A DNA stretch of 61,486 nt from Pedobacter sp. ASV12 (GTDB taxonomy: Bacteria; Bacteroidota; Bacteroidia; Sphingobacteriales; Sphingobacteriaceae). The first letter of the stretch is position 1; each line of letters starts with the position of its first letter. A program made the position numbers and the translations under genes. Shown here in pieces: positions 1 to 9,263 of this stretch. The stretch spans positions 1-61,486 of the forward strand of contig NZ_JAELUC010000014.1 in assembly GCF_016429155.1 (NCBI RefSeq). Direction: 5' to 3'. The notes beneath the pieces are model-generated. The model was not told the origin of the DNA and searched no databases. It worked only from the letters and a program-made list of their open reading frames with translations.

Positions 1-134
<134 letters not shown>

Positions 135-796
135 TCGATGTTGTGCGTATTGATTGCTTGGGCAATGCGTTTGCGACTAAACTTGAGCTGTGCGTAATAG
201 GTAATGGTATTGTAACAGGTAAGCCTTGTTTCGGTTGTGCCAAATTCTGCCTTCAATATCCGATGGAGGGCTTCGTCAACGTAATTAAGCCTCAATAGCA
301 GACTTAAGCAAAAGGCAACTATTTTGGGACTGTACACCAATTGGTGAAAAATCCTGTTCACCATAAAATTGGTCCCGCCAAGCATCAACAGCCTATTGGG
401 CTCTATGCCATCAGGTGCTATCAGATAGGCAGCCGAAATCCGATGTGGCAGGTTGTCGATTAAACAAAGGGCCATCCTAGTACCGAGGCTATAAGATAAC
501 AAAGCTACTTTTTCAGTCTGGGGAAATTCGGAATCAATAAACTGATCGATATGGGAGGCAAATTCCTTGGCATTCACCCCTTTTCGGATTTGATGAACCG
601 AATTATCGTTAAGGCACGTTTGACCATGAAAAAACAGATCGAAACTAATGATGCGATATTTTTGGCCGAAAGCTTCTTCAAGCACCTTAAATTGGGTACC
701 ACGCATGCCAAAACCATGAAAGGCCAGCAAGACTTCCTGACCGTTTCCATACTCGTGGTAATACAGACGGCTTGATCCGGTGTTAAAAAAAGGCAT
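135..796 (-). CDS. Alpha/beta hydrolase, C-terminus cut off by the contig end
   Basis: An open frame runs from the ATG at 796 down to the adapter without a stop, giving 220 residues. It has an early HGFG stretch (residues 27-30, typical oxyanion-hole region) and a nucleophile elbow S101-Y-S103-L-G105, where Ser103 is the likely catalytic residue. The first position of the usual GxSxG motif is Ser instead of Gly. This is the alpha/beta hydrolase fold; the substrate cannot be told. The catalytic His and probably the acid lie in the missing C-terminal part. The gene starts 3 nt after the stop of gpsA on the same strand, so the two are very likely cotranscribed. Confidence 0.8.
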
Positions 797-799
797 ATT

Positions 800-1798
800 T
801 TAGTTCAGTTTCTCGGTAAGCAGGCGCATTTCGATATTTGGCGAGTGCTTTTCGTACAAAACCGCATATACTGCCCTGGCAATAGGCATGTCTACCTTGT
901 ATTTTTTGTTGATGTGGTGCATGCAACTCGATGCATAATAGCCCTCGGCCACCATATTCATTTCGAGTTGGGCCGATTTTACGGTATAGCCCTTGCCAAT
1001 CATGTTGCCAAAAGTACGGTTGCGGCTAAACTGCGAGTAGGCCGTTACCAATAAATCGCCCAGATAGGCCGATTCTTTGATATCGCGGTCAATGGGATGC
1101 ACGGCATCTACAAAATCCTTGATTTCTCGAATGGCATTGGAGATGAGCACGGCCTGAAAATTATCGCCATAACCTACGCCATGGCAAATGCCGCTGGCCA
1201 CCGCATAAATATTCTTCAAAACCGCCGCATATTCTGTTCCGAAAATATCGTCAGATACATTGGTTTTGATATACCTGGTACCCAACAGCTTGGCAAAATA
1301 ATCGGCTTGTGCCACATCGGTGCTGGCAATGGTCAAGTACGATAGCTTTTCGAGCGCCACCTCTTCGGCATGGCAAGGCCCACTGATCACTAAAATATCG
1401 TTTAACGGCACTTCGAACTTCTGGTGCATAAATTCGCCGATGATGAGGTTTTCATCGGGCACAATTCCCTTGATGGCCGATACGATTTTCTTGCCTTTCA
1501 AATCGGCCGGACTTACGCCTTTTAGGCTTTCCTTTAAAAAAGCTGCAGGCACATTGAGCACCAGGTAGTCTGCCTGTTTGATAATGGCATGGATATCGGC
1601 CGAAATATTGTTGGCAGGCACCTTGATCTCGACAGAACTGAGGTAGTTGGGGTTATGTTTAAACGCCTTGATATGGGCGATGGCTTCTTCATTGCGCATC
1701 CACCAGAAAATTTCCTTTTCCGAGAAGTTATCAGACAGCATCTTAATGATAGCTGTTGCCCAGCTTCCGCCACCAATCATTGCAATTTTAGGTATCAT
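800..1798 (-). CDS. gpsA: NAD(P)H-dependent glycerol-3-phosphate dehydrogenase
   Basis: Makes sn-glycerol-3-phosphate from dihydroxyacetone phosphate for phospholipid synthesis, in the cytoplasm. The 332-residue protein is of normal family length. It starts with the Rossmann dinucleotide loop GGGSWATA (residues 9-16), has the SAIKGI segment around Lys110, a GPCHAEEVA segment from residue 140, and the conserved Lys195 in AAVLKNIYAVASGICHG. The C-terminal helical domain is complete. A hairpin between it and the efflux adaptor gene upstream suggests it has its own promoter in 1799-1849. The alpha/beta hydrolase follows after 3 nt. Confidence 0.95.
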   Translation of the reverse strand: MIPKIAMIGGGSWATAIIKMLSDNFSEKEIFWWMRNEEAIAHIKAFKHNPNYLSSVEIKVPANNISADIHAIIKQADYLVLNVPAAFLKESLKGVSPADLKGKKIVSAIKGIVPDENLIIGEFMHQKFEVPLNDILVISGPCHAEEVALEKLSYLTIASTDVAQADYFAKLLGTRYIKTNVSDDIFGTEYAAVLKNIYAVASGICHGVGYGDNFQAVLISNAIREIKDFVDAVHPIDRDIKESAYLGDLLVTAYSQFSRNRTFGNMIGKGYTVKSAQLEMNMVAEGYYASSCMHHINKKYKVDMPIARAVYAVLYEKHSPNIEMRLLTEKLN

Positions 1799-1849
1799 AA
1801 GCGATTAAAAGTTATCTAACGAACTTAAGCAAAACTGTGCTAAAGACAA

Positions 1850-1890
1850 AAGGTTTAAAGTAAATGCCTCATGCACTTACTTTAAACCTT
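1850..1890 (-). terminator. Hairpin terminator after the efflux adaptor gene
   Basis: Perfect 14-bp arms AAGGTTTAAAGTAA (1850-1863) and TTACTTTAAACCTT (1877-1890) enclose a 13-nt loop. On the minus strand the hairpin is followed by TTTTGTCTTT. It lies between the adaptor stop and gpsA, so it probably ends the TolC/adaptor transcript. Confidence 0.6.
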
Positions 1891-1930
1891 ATCTTTTTCA
1901 AAAATACCTAATTATTGCGAGTTTGGGAAC

Positions 1931-3292
1931 TTACTTTTTCCCGTCGGCGCTAAATAGCTTATCCTTAGTGGTTTTCTCTACCTTCAATCCGTCAGACAAC
2001 TTGTTTTGAATGGCCGAGTAAGGACCTGAAACAATTTCCTGGTTGGCTTTAAGGCCCGATTTGACGATGATATACTGATCGTTTTGGATGCCCGTTGTCA
2101 CCTCGGTCTTTTTAACCGTGCTGGTTTTGCTATCAAAAAGGTATACATATTGTTTTACCTTTTTATCGTTGAGCTTGGCTTTTTGCTTATCTGCGTTCTG
2201 GTCGTTGCCACTGGTCATCGGATCTGCCGATTTATCTTTATCGGCAGTAAATACCGCTTGGATTGGAACGGCCAAACCGGTTACCGATTCGCTTTCGATA
2301 TCAACCGTAGCCGAAAGTCCTGGTCTGAATGGCGAAGGCAAATCTTTGGCACCGCCTTTTACTTGGCTGTACGAATCGGGCAGCAAACGCACTTTAACAG
2401 AAAAGTTGGTCACCTGGTCTACCGATGAAGAAGTTGCGGTACCTACACTGGTTGACGAACTGGCAATTTCTGTTACCACACCTTTGAATTTCTTGTCGGC
2501 AAAGGCATCAACCTCAACTATGGCGCTATCGCCTACATTTACGCGGTTGATGTCGTTTTCGTTCACATCAACGTTAACTTCCATGGTATTGAGGTTAGAT
2601 ATACGCATGATTTCGGTACCAGCATTTTGAGATGTACCCAAAATACGGTCGCCCAACTCGATAGAAAGTTTAGAAACTACCCCGTCAACCGGTGAGTAAA
2701 TTGTTGTTTTGGCTAAATTGGCTCCCGCCTCTTTGACGTTTGCACCTGATTGCTCTAAATCAAATTTAGCACCAGTAACAGCCTCTCTTGCACTTGCCAA
2801 CAAAGCTTTGGCGGACAGATAAGAAGCTTTGGCTGCATCGAATTCTGATGCTGAGATTACTTTTTTATTGTACAGTTCTACGTTTCGCTTGTAAGTGGCT
2901 TCAATATTTGCAAAATTGGCTTCGCTTTGTGCTAAGGACTGTTGTGCCGAAGCTACCCTAGCCTTTTGAGAACTGTAAGAAGCTACTGCTCTTTCATAGC
3001 CCGATTGCAATACGTCTGGCCTTACTTTACAAAGCAACTGGCCTTTTTTAACGACGTCGCCTTCTTTTACCAAAAGTTCGGTTACCTCTCCAGAAACTTC
3101 AGAGCTCAATTTAACTTCTACTTCGGGCTGTATTTTGCCACTAGCGGTTACGGTTTCAACAACTTTTTTGTCGCCTGCTTTCTCTACGGTTACCTTTTCG
3201 ATTTGTTTTCCACCAATAAGGCCGGTCATTTTTGCTACTGCAATGAGTACAATTAATATACCGACGCCAATTAAAATGTGCTTAAGTTTCAT
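1931..3292 (-). CDS. Periplasmic adaptor (membrane fusion protein) of an efflux pump, HlyD/MacA-like
   Basis: Membrane fusion proteins link an inner-membrane exporter to a TolC-type channel. The 453-residue protein has one N-terminal membrane anchor (about residues 7-27), then a lipoyl-like half (VEVKLSSEVSGEVTELLV), a long alpha-hairpin (about residues 105-190, rich in Ala, Gln and Lys), the second lipoyl half (IYSPVDGVVSKLSIELGDRI), and beta-barrel and membrane-proximal domains. A Lys/Asp-rich insertion (about residues 355-385) is unusual. It lies 30 nt downstream of the TolC-like gene on the same strand. The ABC ATPase and MacB/FtsX permease that often follow are absent; a terminator and gpsA come next. 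A MacA-type role is inferred; an RND partner encoded elsewhere is also possible. Confidence 0.88.
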   Translation of the reverse strand: MKLKHILIGVGILIVLIAVAKMTGLIGGKQIEKVTVEKAGDKKVVETVTASGKIQPEVEVKLSSEVSGEVTELLVKEGDVVKKGQLLCKVRPDVLQSGYERAVASYSSQKARVASAQQSLAQSEANFANIEATYKRNVELYNKKVISASEFDAAKASYLSAKALLASAREAVTGAKFDLEQSGANVKEAGANLAKTTIYSPVDGVVSKLSIELGDRILGTSQNAGTEIMRISNLNTMEVNVDVNENDINRVNVGDSAIVEVDAFADKKFKGVVTEIASSSTSVGTATSSSVDQVTNFSVKVRLLPDSYSQVKGGAKDLPSPFRPGLSATVDIESESVTGLAVPIQAVFTADKDKSADPMTSGNDQNADKQKAKLNDKKVKQYVYLFDSKTSTVKKTEVTTGIQNDQYIIVKSGLKANQEIVSGPYSAIQNKLSDGLKVEKTTKDKLFSADGKK

Positions 3293-3322
3293 AATTATGG
3301 ATAAGTAATGTTTGTTTTCGGG

Positions 3323-4699
3323 TTAAAATATAATCTGTTTGCCCAAATAATAGTCGATCACCTTCGACCTGAACAACAAGTCGTATTTAGCCTGGATCAT
3401 ATCTATTTCGGCTTTGTTTTTATTGGTTAAAGCGGTGCTGTAGTCAAGCGAGTTCACCAAACCTACATTGTAGCGTTGCTCAATGACATAATAGGCATCT
3501 TTTTGGGCCTGGAAAGCATTGGTCGTCGATTCGTAACGGCTTTGCGCAGCTTTTAAATCGGCAACCGCCTGATAAATTACCTTATTGAGGTTATTTTTAG
3601 TCAATTGTTCCTGCGTTTCGGTCTGCATCAGGTTGATACGGGCCCTTTTTACGCTGTATTTGGCTTGCAGGCCATTAAAGATGGGAATAGACAGGTTTAA
3701 GCCTACGCCTTTAGAAATGTTGTTTTTCAGCTGTTCTTTAAAAGTATCGTTTGGCAAGGTCGAGTTGTAGTTGTAGAAATAGCTTGTGCCGTAACTGCCA
3801 CTGAGTGATAAACGCGGATATAAATTGCCTTTGGCTACATCGACGCCGATTTTGGCAGCCGCTGTTCTTTGCTGACCTAATTTAACATCAGGAAAGTTAT
3901 TCAATGCTTTTTGGTAAATGCCTTCCGCATCGAAATCGGTACCTGGCTGGGTAAAGCTTTCGATGGCAGGTGCCTGTACATCATATTTGGTTGATGAAGG
4001 AATATCCATCAGCTGTGCCAAGGTCAGGTACGAAATAGACAAGGTATTGAGTGCACTGGTTACATTCAGCTCTGCCGTTGCCACCTGCGATTTGGCTTGC
4101 GACAAATCGGCTAGGGTTTTGTTGCCTACATCCAACAATTGCTGTTGCTGGTTAAGCTGTTGCTTGGCAACCGTGAGTTGGTCTTCGGCAGTTTTTAGGA
4201 AATCTTTATTATACAAAATCTGCAGGTAGGCTGTAATAACCTGCAAAATCAAATCGTTCTTTATTTTTTCGGTATTGGTTTTATCGGCATCCAGCAACAA
4301 TTTGTTCTGTTTGATTTGGTTCAGCTTAGCAAAACCGCTAAACAGGTCTACGCCAGTGCTTACACTTGCGCCCAAGTTGTAGTTTTGGGTATTCAGGTAC
4401 AAACCCGATGCCACCTGGTTACGTCCCCAACCCATGTTTTGATTAACGCCAGCATTTAAAGTTGGATATAATGCCAATTTAGATTGCTTTAAAGTTACGT
4501 CGGATAAGCTCTCTGTAAATTGCGACTGTTTAACCTGAAGGTTGTTCTTTAGGGTATTTTCTACCGCCTGCTTAATCGTAATCACTTCTTGAGAAGCGGC
4601 TTTTTGGCCCAGTCCAAGCATAGCGGCGAAGGAGAAAATAAAAGTAAGCTTTGCTAAAGAGCTGTAATTGGCAACTTGTTTCATAAAAATTTGTTTCAC
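3323..4699 (-). CDS. TolC-family outer-membrane efflux channel
   Basis: Outer-membrane factor forming the exit duct of tripartite pumps. The protein has 458 residues with an N-terminal signal sequence (about residues 1-35; a start at Met6 is possible). Two internally similar halves each carry the helical OEP pattern (SEVITIKQAVENTLKNN at the start; LNNFPDVKLGQQRTAAAKIG opening the second half) and amphipathic, Gln/Lys-rich helices near residues 180-205. It is the first gene of a two-gene operon with the adaptor that follows. It is divergent from the NodB deacetylase gene, with a 68-bp shared spacer. Confidence 0.9.
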   Translation of the reverse strand: MKQIFMKQVANYSSLAKLTFIFSFAAMLGLGQKAASQEVITIKQAVENTLKNNLQVKQSQFTESLSDVTLKQSKLALYPTLNAGVNQNMGWGRNQVASGLYLNTQNYNLGASVSTGVDLFSGFAKLNQIKQNKLLLDADKTNTEKIKNDLILQVITAYLQILYNKDFLKTAEDQLTVAKQQLNQQQQLLDVGNKTLADLSQAKSQVATAELNVTSALNTLSISYLTLAQLMDIPSSTKYDVQAPAIESFTQPGTDFDAEGIYQKALNNFPDVKLGQQRTAAAKIGVDVAKGNLYPRLSLSGSYGTSYFYNYNSTLPNDTFKEQLKNNISKGVGLNLSIPIFNGLQAKYSVKRARINLMQTETQEQLTKNNLNKVIYQAVADLKAAQSRYESTTNAFQAQKDAYYVIEQRYNVGLVNSLDYSTALTNKNKAEIDMIQAKYDLLFRSKVIDYYLGKQIIF

Positions 4700-4756
4700 A
4701 ATAATAAATAAACAATTAATCGAATTTTGTAAATTTTTAAGTACAGCCTAAATGTT

Positions 4757-4764
4757 TACTTTTG
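4757..4764 (+). promoter_or_regulatory. Possible -7 promoter element of the NodB gene
   Basis: TACTTTTG fits the Bacteroidota TAnnTTTG element exactly, but ends only 3 nt before the ATG at 4768. The TTTTT at 4734-4738 is a weak -33 candidate. If real, the transcript would be nearly leaderless. Confidence 0.35.
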
Positions 4765-4767
4765 GAC

Positions 4768-5448
4768 ATGTACCTGGTTAAATCTCCACTCCTACTCAAA
4801 TGGTATTACCCATCTTTAACATGGAACAAGTCCCGCTCGGAAAAAACTGTTTATTTAACCTTTGACGACGGACCCATACCCAATGTTACAGACTTTGTAT
4901 TAAATACTTTAAAAAGCTACGGCATAAAGGCCACTTTCTTTTGTATTGGCGACAATATTATAAAGCATCCCGCTATTTTTGAGCGTCTTAAAAACGAAGG
5001 CCACGCCATAGGAAACCATACCTTTAACCATTTAAAAGGTTGGGAAACCGACGACAAAACCTACATTGACAATTGGCTGCAGTGCCAGCAACTTACCCAG
5101 ACCTATCTTTTCAGGCCGCCTTACGGCAGGATCAAAAAGAGCCAGATCGGCAAGATACAAGCTTTGGCTAAGAGTTCCCGGTTTACAGTTTCTGGTTCGC
5201 AGTCTTCAGCTGGAGAATCTCAAACCACCAGCCGCCAATTGCAAATTGTAATGTGGGATGTGCTGAGTGGCGATTTCGATGTTACGCTAAGCCCCGACAA
5301 ATGCTATCAAAATGTAATCCGCCATACAAAAAACGGGGCCATCATTGTTTTTCACGACAGTTTAAAAGCCTTTGACCGTTTACAATACGCTTTACCCAAA
5401 ACCATCCAGTATTTGAGCGATAAAGGTTACCAATTTGGTACGCTATGA
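4768..5448 (+). CDS. Polysaccharide deacetylase (NodB domain) with an atypical insert
   Basis: Family members remove N- or O-acetyl groups from peptidoglycan, chitin-like or exopolysaccharide chains using a bound metal. From ATG 4768 (a TTG two codons earlier is less likely) the protein has 226 residues. Motif 1 TFDDGP is at 31-36, with metal ligands in NHTFNH (His84, His88). RPPYG is at 116-120, the W-D pair at 163-164 and HDS at 196-198, so all five NodB motifs are present. Between RPPYG and VMWD lies a Ser/Thr/Gln-rich stretch (about residues 130-158) that looks foreign to the fold. Its DNA resembles the repetitive spacers elsewhere in the window. There is no signal peptide, although the N-terminal LLLKWYYPSL segment may associate with the membrane. 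Confidence 0.88.
   Translation: MYLVKSPLLLKWYYPSLTWNKSRSEKTVYLTFDDGPIPNVTDFVLNTLKSYGIKATFFCIGDNIIKHPAIFERLKNEGHAIGNHTFNHLKGWETDDKTYIDNWLQCQQLTQTYLFRPPYGRIKKSQIGKIQALAKSSRFTVSGSQSSAGESQTTSRQLQIVMWDVLSGDFDVTLSPDKCYQNVIRHTKNGAIIVFHDSLKAFDRLQYALPKTIQYLSDKGYQFGTL
5155..5241 (+). repeat. Spacer-like low-complexity DNA inside the deacetylase gene
   Basis: About 87 bp in frame (29 codons). The text has G/T-rich words on the left (CGGTTTACAGTTTCTGGTT) and C/A-rich words on the right (CCACCAGCCGCCAATTGC), ending in CAAATTGTAA. This is the same style as the spacer at 60155-60290, where TTAATTGTAAACC occurs. It encodes a Ser/Thr/Gln-rich linker. Homology to the spacer family is judged by eye. Confidence 0.45.
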
Positions 5449-5827
5449 AGCATACAGCCCAGAGCCAAGTTTATGCCAAAGCAAAAACACGTGCTCAACA
5501 AACTGAATTACAATAGATTAACCCATAAACACTTTAATCTACTGTTCATAAATGCACAAAAACGTTCGATAATGGACAGTAACTCTATTGAGAACCGCAC
5601 CATTCGTCATTGACTTTGGAGAAATACGCCAGTAAGGCGCATCAGGCATCGAGATGGCAGTGGCCCAGCCTTCGATTTTCCACCTTCAGCCCTACACCTT
5701 CAGCTCCTACATTATTTAGAACATTTCCAAATAATATTAGGAGATACAGATGATATCTTTAAGCCTATTTTTTTTGTAAATTCGCTACCAATTAGACGAA
5801 TAGATTACCTTTTAACACCAATTATCA
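5449..5827. other. 379-bp spacer upstream of aconitase
   Basis: No convincing gene or RNA is visible. The first 200 bp are unremarkable and AT-rich. 5640-5725 is a spacer-type element: a G-rich left part (GCATCGAGATGGCAGTGG) followed by a C/T-rich right part (CCACCTTCAGCCCTACACC). The aconitase promoter is probably in the last 80 bp, where TAAATTCG (5777-5784) and TACCTTTT (5806-5813) each resemble TAnnTTTG with one or two mismatches. Confidence 0.5.
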
Positions 5828-8110
5828 ATGGCTTTTGATATAGAAATGATTAAAAAGGTGTATGCAAACTTTGGCAGTCGTGTAGAAGCGGCCCGTAAAG
5901 TAGTTGGCAGGCCTTTAACACTTTCAGAAAAAATATTATACGCACACCTTTGGGACGGCAATGCCAATACGGCATTTGTTCGCGGTACCGATTATGTAGA
6001 CTTTGCTCCAGACAGGGTAGCGATGCAGGATGCGACGGCGCAAATGGCGCTTTTGCAGTTTATGCAAGCCGGCAGACCAAAAGTTGCCGTGCCTTCTACG
6101 GTACACTGCGACCACTTGATTACCGCAAAATCGGGTGCCGAGATCGATTTGCCTCACGCAAAAACTGAAAGTGCCGAAGTTTTCGATTTCTTGTCATCAG
6201 TATCTAACAAATACGGCATTGGTTTCTGGAAACCAGGTGCTGGGATCATCCACCAAGTGGTTTTAGAAAACTACGCCTTCCCGGGCGGTATGATGATCGG
6301 TACCGATAGCCATACGGTAAACGCCGGTGGTTTGGGCATGGTGGCCATTGGTGTTGGCGGTGCCGATGCCTGCGATGTGATGGCCGGATTGCCTTGGGAG
6401 CTTAAATTCCCTAAATTGATCGGTGTAAAACTAACCGGCAAATTAAGTGGCTGGACTTCGGCCAAAGATGTGATTTTAAAAGTAGCGGGTATCTTAACCG
6501 TAAAAGGTGGTACCGGAGCTATTGTTGAATATTTTGGCGACGGCGCAGAAAACCTGAGCTGTACCGGCAAAGGCACCATTTGTAACATGGGTGCCGAAAT
6601 TGGCGCTACCACCTCTACCTTTGGCTACGATGCCAGCATGGAGCGTTATTTACGCGCAACCAACCGTGCAGAAGTGGCCGATTTGGCCAATGGCATTGCC
6701 TCTTACTTAACCGGCGACCCAGAAGTTTACGCCGATCCGGAGAAATACTTTGATCAATTGATCGAAATCAACCTATCTGAATTGGAGCCTTATTTGAACG
6801 GTCCCTTTACACCAGATTTGGCTACCCCTATTTCGCAGATGAAAGAAGTGGCCGCCGCCAATGGCTGGCCAACCAAGGTTGAGTGGGGCTTGATCGGTTC
6901 TTGCACCAACTCTTCGTACGAAGATTTGTCGCGCGCAGCTTCTATTGCCCAACAGGCAATTGACAAGGGCTTGGCCAAAAAAGCTGAATTTGGGATCAAT
7001 CCAGGTTCTGAACAAGTACGCTACACTGCTAACCGCGATGGCTTATTGGCTACTTTCGAGAATCTTGACGCCACCATTTTCACCAACGCCTGTGGCCCGT
7101 GCATCGGGATGTGGGATCGTGTAGGTGCCGAAAAACAAGAAAAAAACACCATTGTACACTCGTTTAACAGAAACTTTGCTAAACGTGCCGATGGCAACCC
7201 GAATACTTTTGCTTTTGTAACCTCGCCAGAAATCGTAGCCGCTTTGGCTATTGCCGGCGACTTGGGCTTCAACCCATTAACCGATACCCTCACCAACGAT
7301 AAAGGCGAACAAGTAAAACTAGATGAACCTACCGGTTGGGAATTGCCAACCAAAGGCTTCGCAGTTGATGATGCCGGTTATCAGGCGCCTGCCGAAGATG
7401 GTTCCAGCGTTCAGGTTTTGGTTTCGCCAACTTCGCACCGTTTGCAATTGTTAGATCCTTTTGCGGCTTGGGAAGGTACCGACCTGAAAGGCCTGAAATT
7501 GCTGATCAAAGCCAAAGGCAAATGTACAACCGACCATATTTCCATGGCTGGTCCGTGGTTGAAATTTAGAGGCCACTTAGACAACATTTCGAACAATATG
7601 TTGATCGGTGCGGTAAACTATTTTAACGACAAGACAGACAGCGTTAAAAACGAATTGACCGGCGAATATGGTCCGGTACCAGCTACCCAACGTGCTTACA
7701 AAGCTGCGGGTTTAGGCTCGGTAGTGGTGGGCGATGAAAACTATGGCGAAGGTTCGTCACGTGAGCACGCGGCCATGGAGCCACGCCACTTGGGTGTTCG
7801 TGCCGTATTGGTAAAATCTTTTGCCCGTATACACGAAACCAATTTGAAAAAACAAGGTATGTTGGCTTTAACCTTCGCCAATAAAGAAGATTACGATAAA
7901 ATTAAAGAAGACGATACCTTAGATATTATTGGCTTGACTACGTTTGCGCCTAATGTTCCTTTACAAATGGTATTGCACCATGCAGATGGCACACAAGAAA
8001 CCATTACGGTTAACCACAGCTATAATGCCCAACAAATTGATTGGTTTAAAGCTGGTGGCGCCTTGAACATTATCCGTAGAGAAGCGGCCGCTAAAGCGGC
8101 GCAAGCCTGA
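5828..8110 (+). CDS. acn: Aconitate hydratase, mitochondrial type
   Basis: Interconverts citrate and isocitrate in the TCA cycle, in the cytoplasm, using a [4Fe-4S] cluster. The 760-residue length and the N-terminal [15 protein letters not shown] match the mitochondrial-like aconitases of Bacteroidota rather than the AcnA/IRP or AcnB forms. The cluster ligands are visible as Cys359 ([11 protein letters not shown]), Cys422 and Cys425 ([12 protein letters not shown]). The C-terminal swivel domain has [17 protein letters not shown], the phosphate and substrate loop. The gene stands alone: 379 bp of spacer before it and a strong terminator after it. Confidence 0.96.
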   Translation: MAFDIEMIKKVYANFGSRVEAARKVVGRPLTLSEKILYAHLWDGNANTAFVRGTDYVDFAPDRVAMQDATAQMALLQFMQAGRPKVAVPSTVHCDHLITAKSGAEIDLPHAKTESAEVFDFLSSVSNKYGIGFWKPGAGIIHQVVLENYAFPGGMMIGTDSHTVNAGGLGMVAIGVGGADACDVMAGLPWELKFPKLIGVKLTGKLSGWTSAKDVILKVAGILTVKGGTGAIVEYFGDGAENLSCTGKGTICNMGAEIGATTSTFGYDASMERYLRATNRAEVADLANGIASYLTGDPEVYADPEKYFDQLIEINLSELEPYLNGPFTPDLATPISQMKEVAAANGWPTKVEWGLIGSCTNSSYEDLSRAASIAQQAIDKGLAKKAEFGINPGSEQVRYTANRDGLLATFENLDATIFTNACGPCIGMWDRVGAEKQEKNTIVHSFNRNFAKRADGNPNTFAFVTSPEIVAALAIAGDLGFNPLTDTLTNDKGEQVKLDEPTGWELPTKGFAVDDAGYQAPAEDGSSVQVLVSPTSHRLQLLDPFAAWEGTDLKGLKLLIKAKGKCTTDHISMAGPWLKFRGHLDNISNNMLIGAVNYFNDKTDSVKNELTGEYGPVPATQRAYKAAGLGSVVVGDENYGEGSSREHAAMEPRHLGVRAVLVKSFARIHETNLKKQGMLALTFANKEDYDKIKEDDTLDIIGLTTFAPNVPLQMVLHHADGTQETITVNHSYNAQQIDWFKAGGALNIIRREAAAKAAQA

Positions 8111-8165
8111 TACTAAAGGTTGAAGGCGGAAGGTTAAGGTCATAAGCTTGAAAACCTCCGTCTGG
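8104..8165. repeat. G-rich/C-rich spacer element
   Basis: GGTTGAAGGCGGAAGGTT on the left is followed by GAAAACCTCCGTCTGG on the right, so the two halves are loosely complementary. It sits between the aconitase stop and its terminator and belongs to the same style of spacer as 26200-26335 and 43624-43700. Confidence 0.5.
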
Positions 8166-8180
8166 ATAGCTGATATTCAT

Positions 8181-8217
8181 AAAAAATCCCGTTTCGAAAT
8201 CGAAACGGGATTTTTTT
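8181..8217 (+). terminator. Rho-independent terminator of the aconitase gene
   Basis: Stem TCCCGTTTCG (8187-8196) and CGAAACGGGA (8201-8210) with loop AAAT, preceded by six A and followed by seven T. The A and T tracts make it bidirectional, so it could also stop minus-strand transcripts from the DUF2007 side. Confidence 0.93.
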
Positions 8218-8258
8218 ATAGGATGTTTGTATTGTATCCATTTACCATGGACTAGCCA

Positions 8259-8495
8259 TTACTCTTCTTCTGTTAATGTATCGGTATTGTTCAAAAATTC
8301 GGTTATGGCTTGTACTTCGTTTTCAAATACGTGCAATTGAATACCACTGATTGAAGTGTCAAATACAGGATAAACCAAAGCTGCGTTTTCGCCGGTAAGG
8401 AAACAGTTAAATCCGGCATCCTTTAATTTAGCGGCTACAATGTTGGCCTCCATTGGGCTTTCGAAAGTTTTATAAACTACAATTTTATCGTCCAT
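8259..8495 (-). CDS. DUF2007 domain protein
   Basis: A 78-residue cytoplasmic protein built almost entirely of one DUF2007 domain (KIVVYKTFESPMEANIVAAKL, then GFNCFLTGENAAL and a conserved hydrophobic end). The family has a ferredoxin-like fold and is annotated as a putative signal-transducing or prokaryotic effector domain, but no function is established. It starts 9 nt after the lipoprotein stop on the same strand, so the two are probably cotranscribed. Confidence 0.85.
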   Translation of the reverse strand: MDDKIVVYKTFESPMEANIVAAKLKDAGFNCFLTGENAALVYPVFDTSISGIQLHVFENEVQAITEFLNNTDTLTEEE

Positions 8496-8504
8496 ACTAC
8501 AAAG

Positions 8505-8909
8505 TTAATAAACTAACTTCGCTTTGCCGTCAACACAGGCCACACTTTTGGGCAAAACAATCATGGGGCACATTGGCCCTTTATTCCATTTCACATCAAA
8601 AGCTTCTTTTTTTCTCACATAACCGGCGATCTTTTTAATTAATTCCTGTACATCCACCTTCTTATCGTAGGCGATATATCCAATCGGTCCATTACAAGAA
8701 CTTGATGTCATTGCTAAAATGCCCCATTCGGTGTTGCCATCGCAATCCCTTTGGCCCGAAAATTTTTCGACTTCTATTTTTAGCCTGTCCAAATCGGCTT
8801 CGTCATTGCTCCTTGATCCCTGAAAATCTTTTTCTTCGCAACTTGCCAAAGCAAGCAAAAACATCAAAAAGGCTCCAAGATAGAAGTTTTTTAACAAAGG
8901 ATATTTCAT
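8505..8909 (-). CDS. Small cysteine-rich lipoprotein, function unknown
   Basis: A 134-residue protein with a lipoprotein signal: a hydrophobic run LGAFLMFLLA then LASC, making Cys24 the lipidated residue. The mature part has five further Cys (in QRDCDG, SSSCNG, PMCPM, SVACVD), which could form disulfides in the periplasm. No known domain is recognised. A broken second copy follows upstream at 8982-9253, so the gene was tandemly duplicated. Confidence 0.72.
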   Translation of the reverse strand: MKYPLLKNFYLGAFLMFLLALASCEEKDFQGSRSNDEADLDRLKIEVEKFSGQRDCDGNTEWGILAMTSSSCNGPIGYIAYDKKVDVQELIKKIAGYVRKKEAFDVKWNKGPMCPMIVLPKSVACVDGKAKLVY

Positions 8910-8981
8910 AATTACACCATTAAAAACATAAACCTCAAGTTATGTAAAGTAATTCAGATTGCCGTTATCGGCTAATATATT

Positions 8982-9253
8982 TTAATTGTTGTAAATCAGC
9001 TTCGCTTTGCCCTCAATGCAGGCTACCATCAGACGTTACATGCCATTTCACATTAAAGGCTTTTGCTTTTGGTTTATAGAGCGCTACTTTTTTAGGGAAC
9101 AGTTCTATATCTAATTTCCTTGTTGAAGGCAATGTATTCTGCCGGACCGCCACAAGCCTTTTCGCAATAGCCGTAATGCCCACTCTGTAGCAGCATCGCA
9201 ATTGCTTTGCCCCGACAGTTTTTCGATTTCTATCGATAACCCAATGGACATGA
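8982..9253 (-). pseudogene. Decayed duplicate of the neighbouring lipoprotein gene
   Basis: Reading the minus strand in three frames recovers most of the neighbour's mature part in order. IEIEKLSGQSNCDAATEWA corresponds to KIEVEKFSGQRDCDGNTEWG of the intact copy. A frameshift near 9170 leads to CGGPAEYIAFNKE (SCNGPIGYIAYDKK). A second shift leads to LFPKKVALYKPKAKAFNVKW (LIKKIAGYVRKKEAFDVKW). A third frame ends VACIEGKAKLIYNN (VACVDGKAKLVY). About 45 nt around the PMCPM segment are missing and no signal peptide is present. At least three lesions make it non-functional. Confidence 0.85.
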
Positions 9254-9263
9254 TGAAAACTGT

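Noticed and set aside
5446..5517. 23-codon frame overlapping the deacetylase stop
   Set aside because: Too short, no ribosome-binding site and no recognisable features beyond the overlap.
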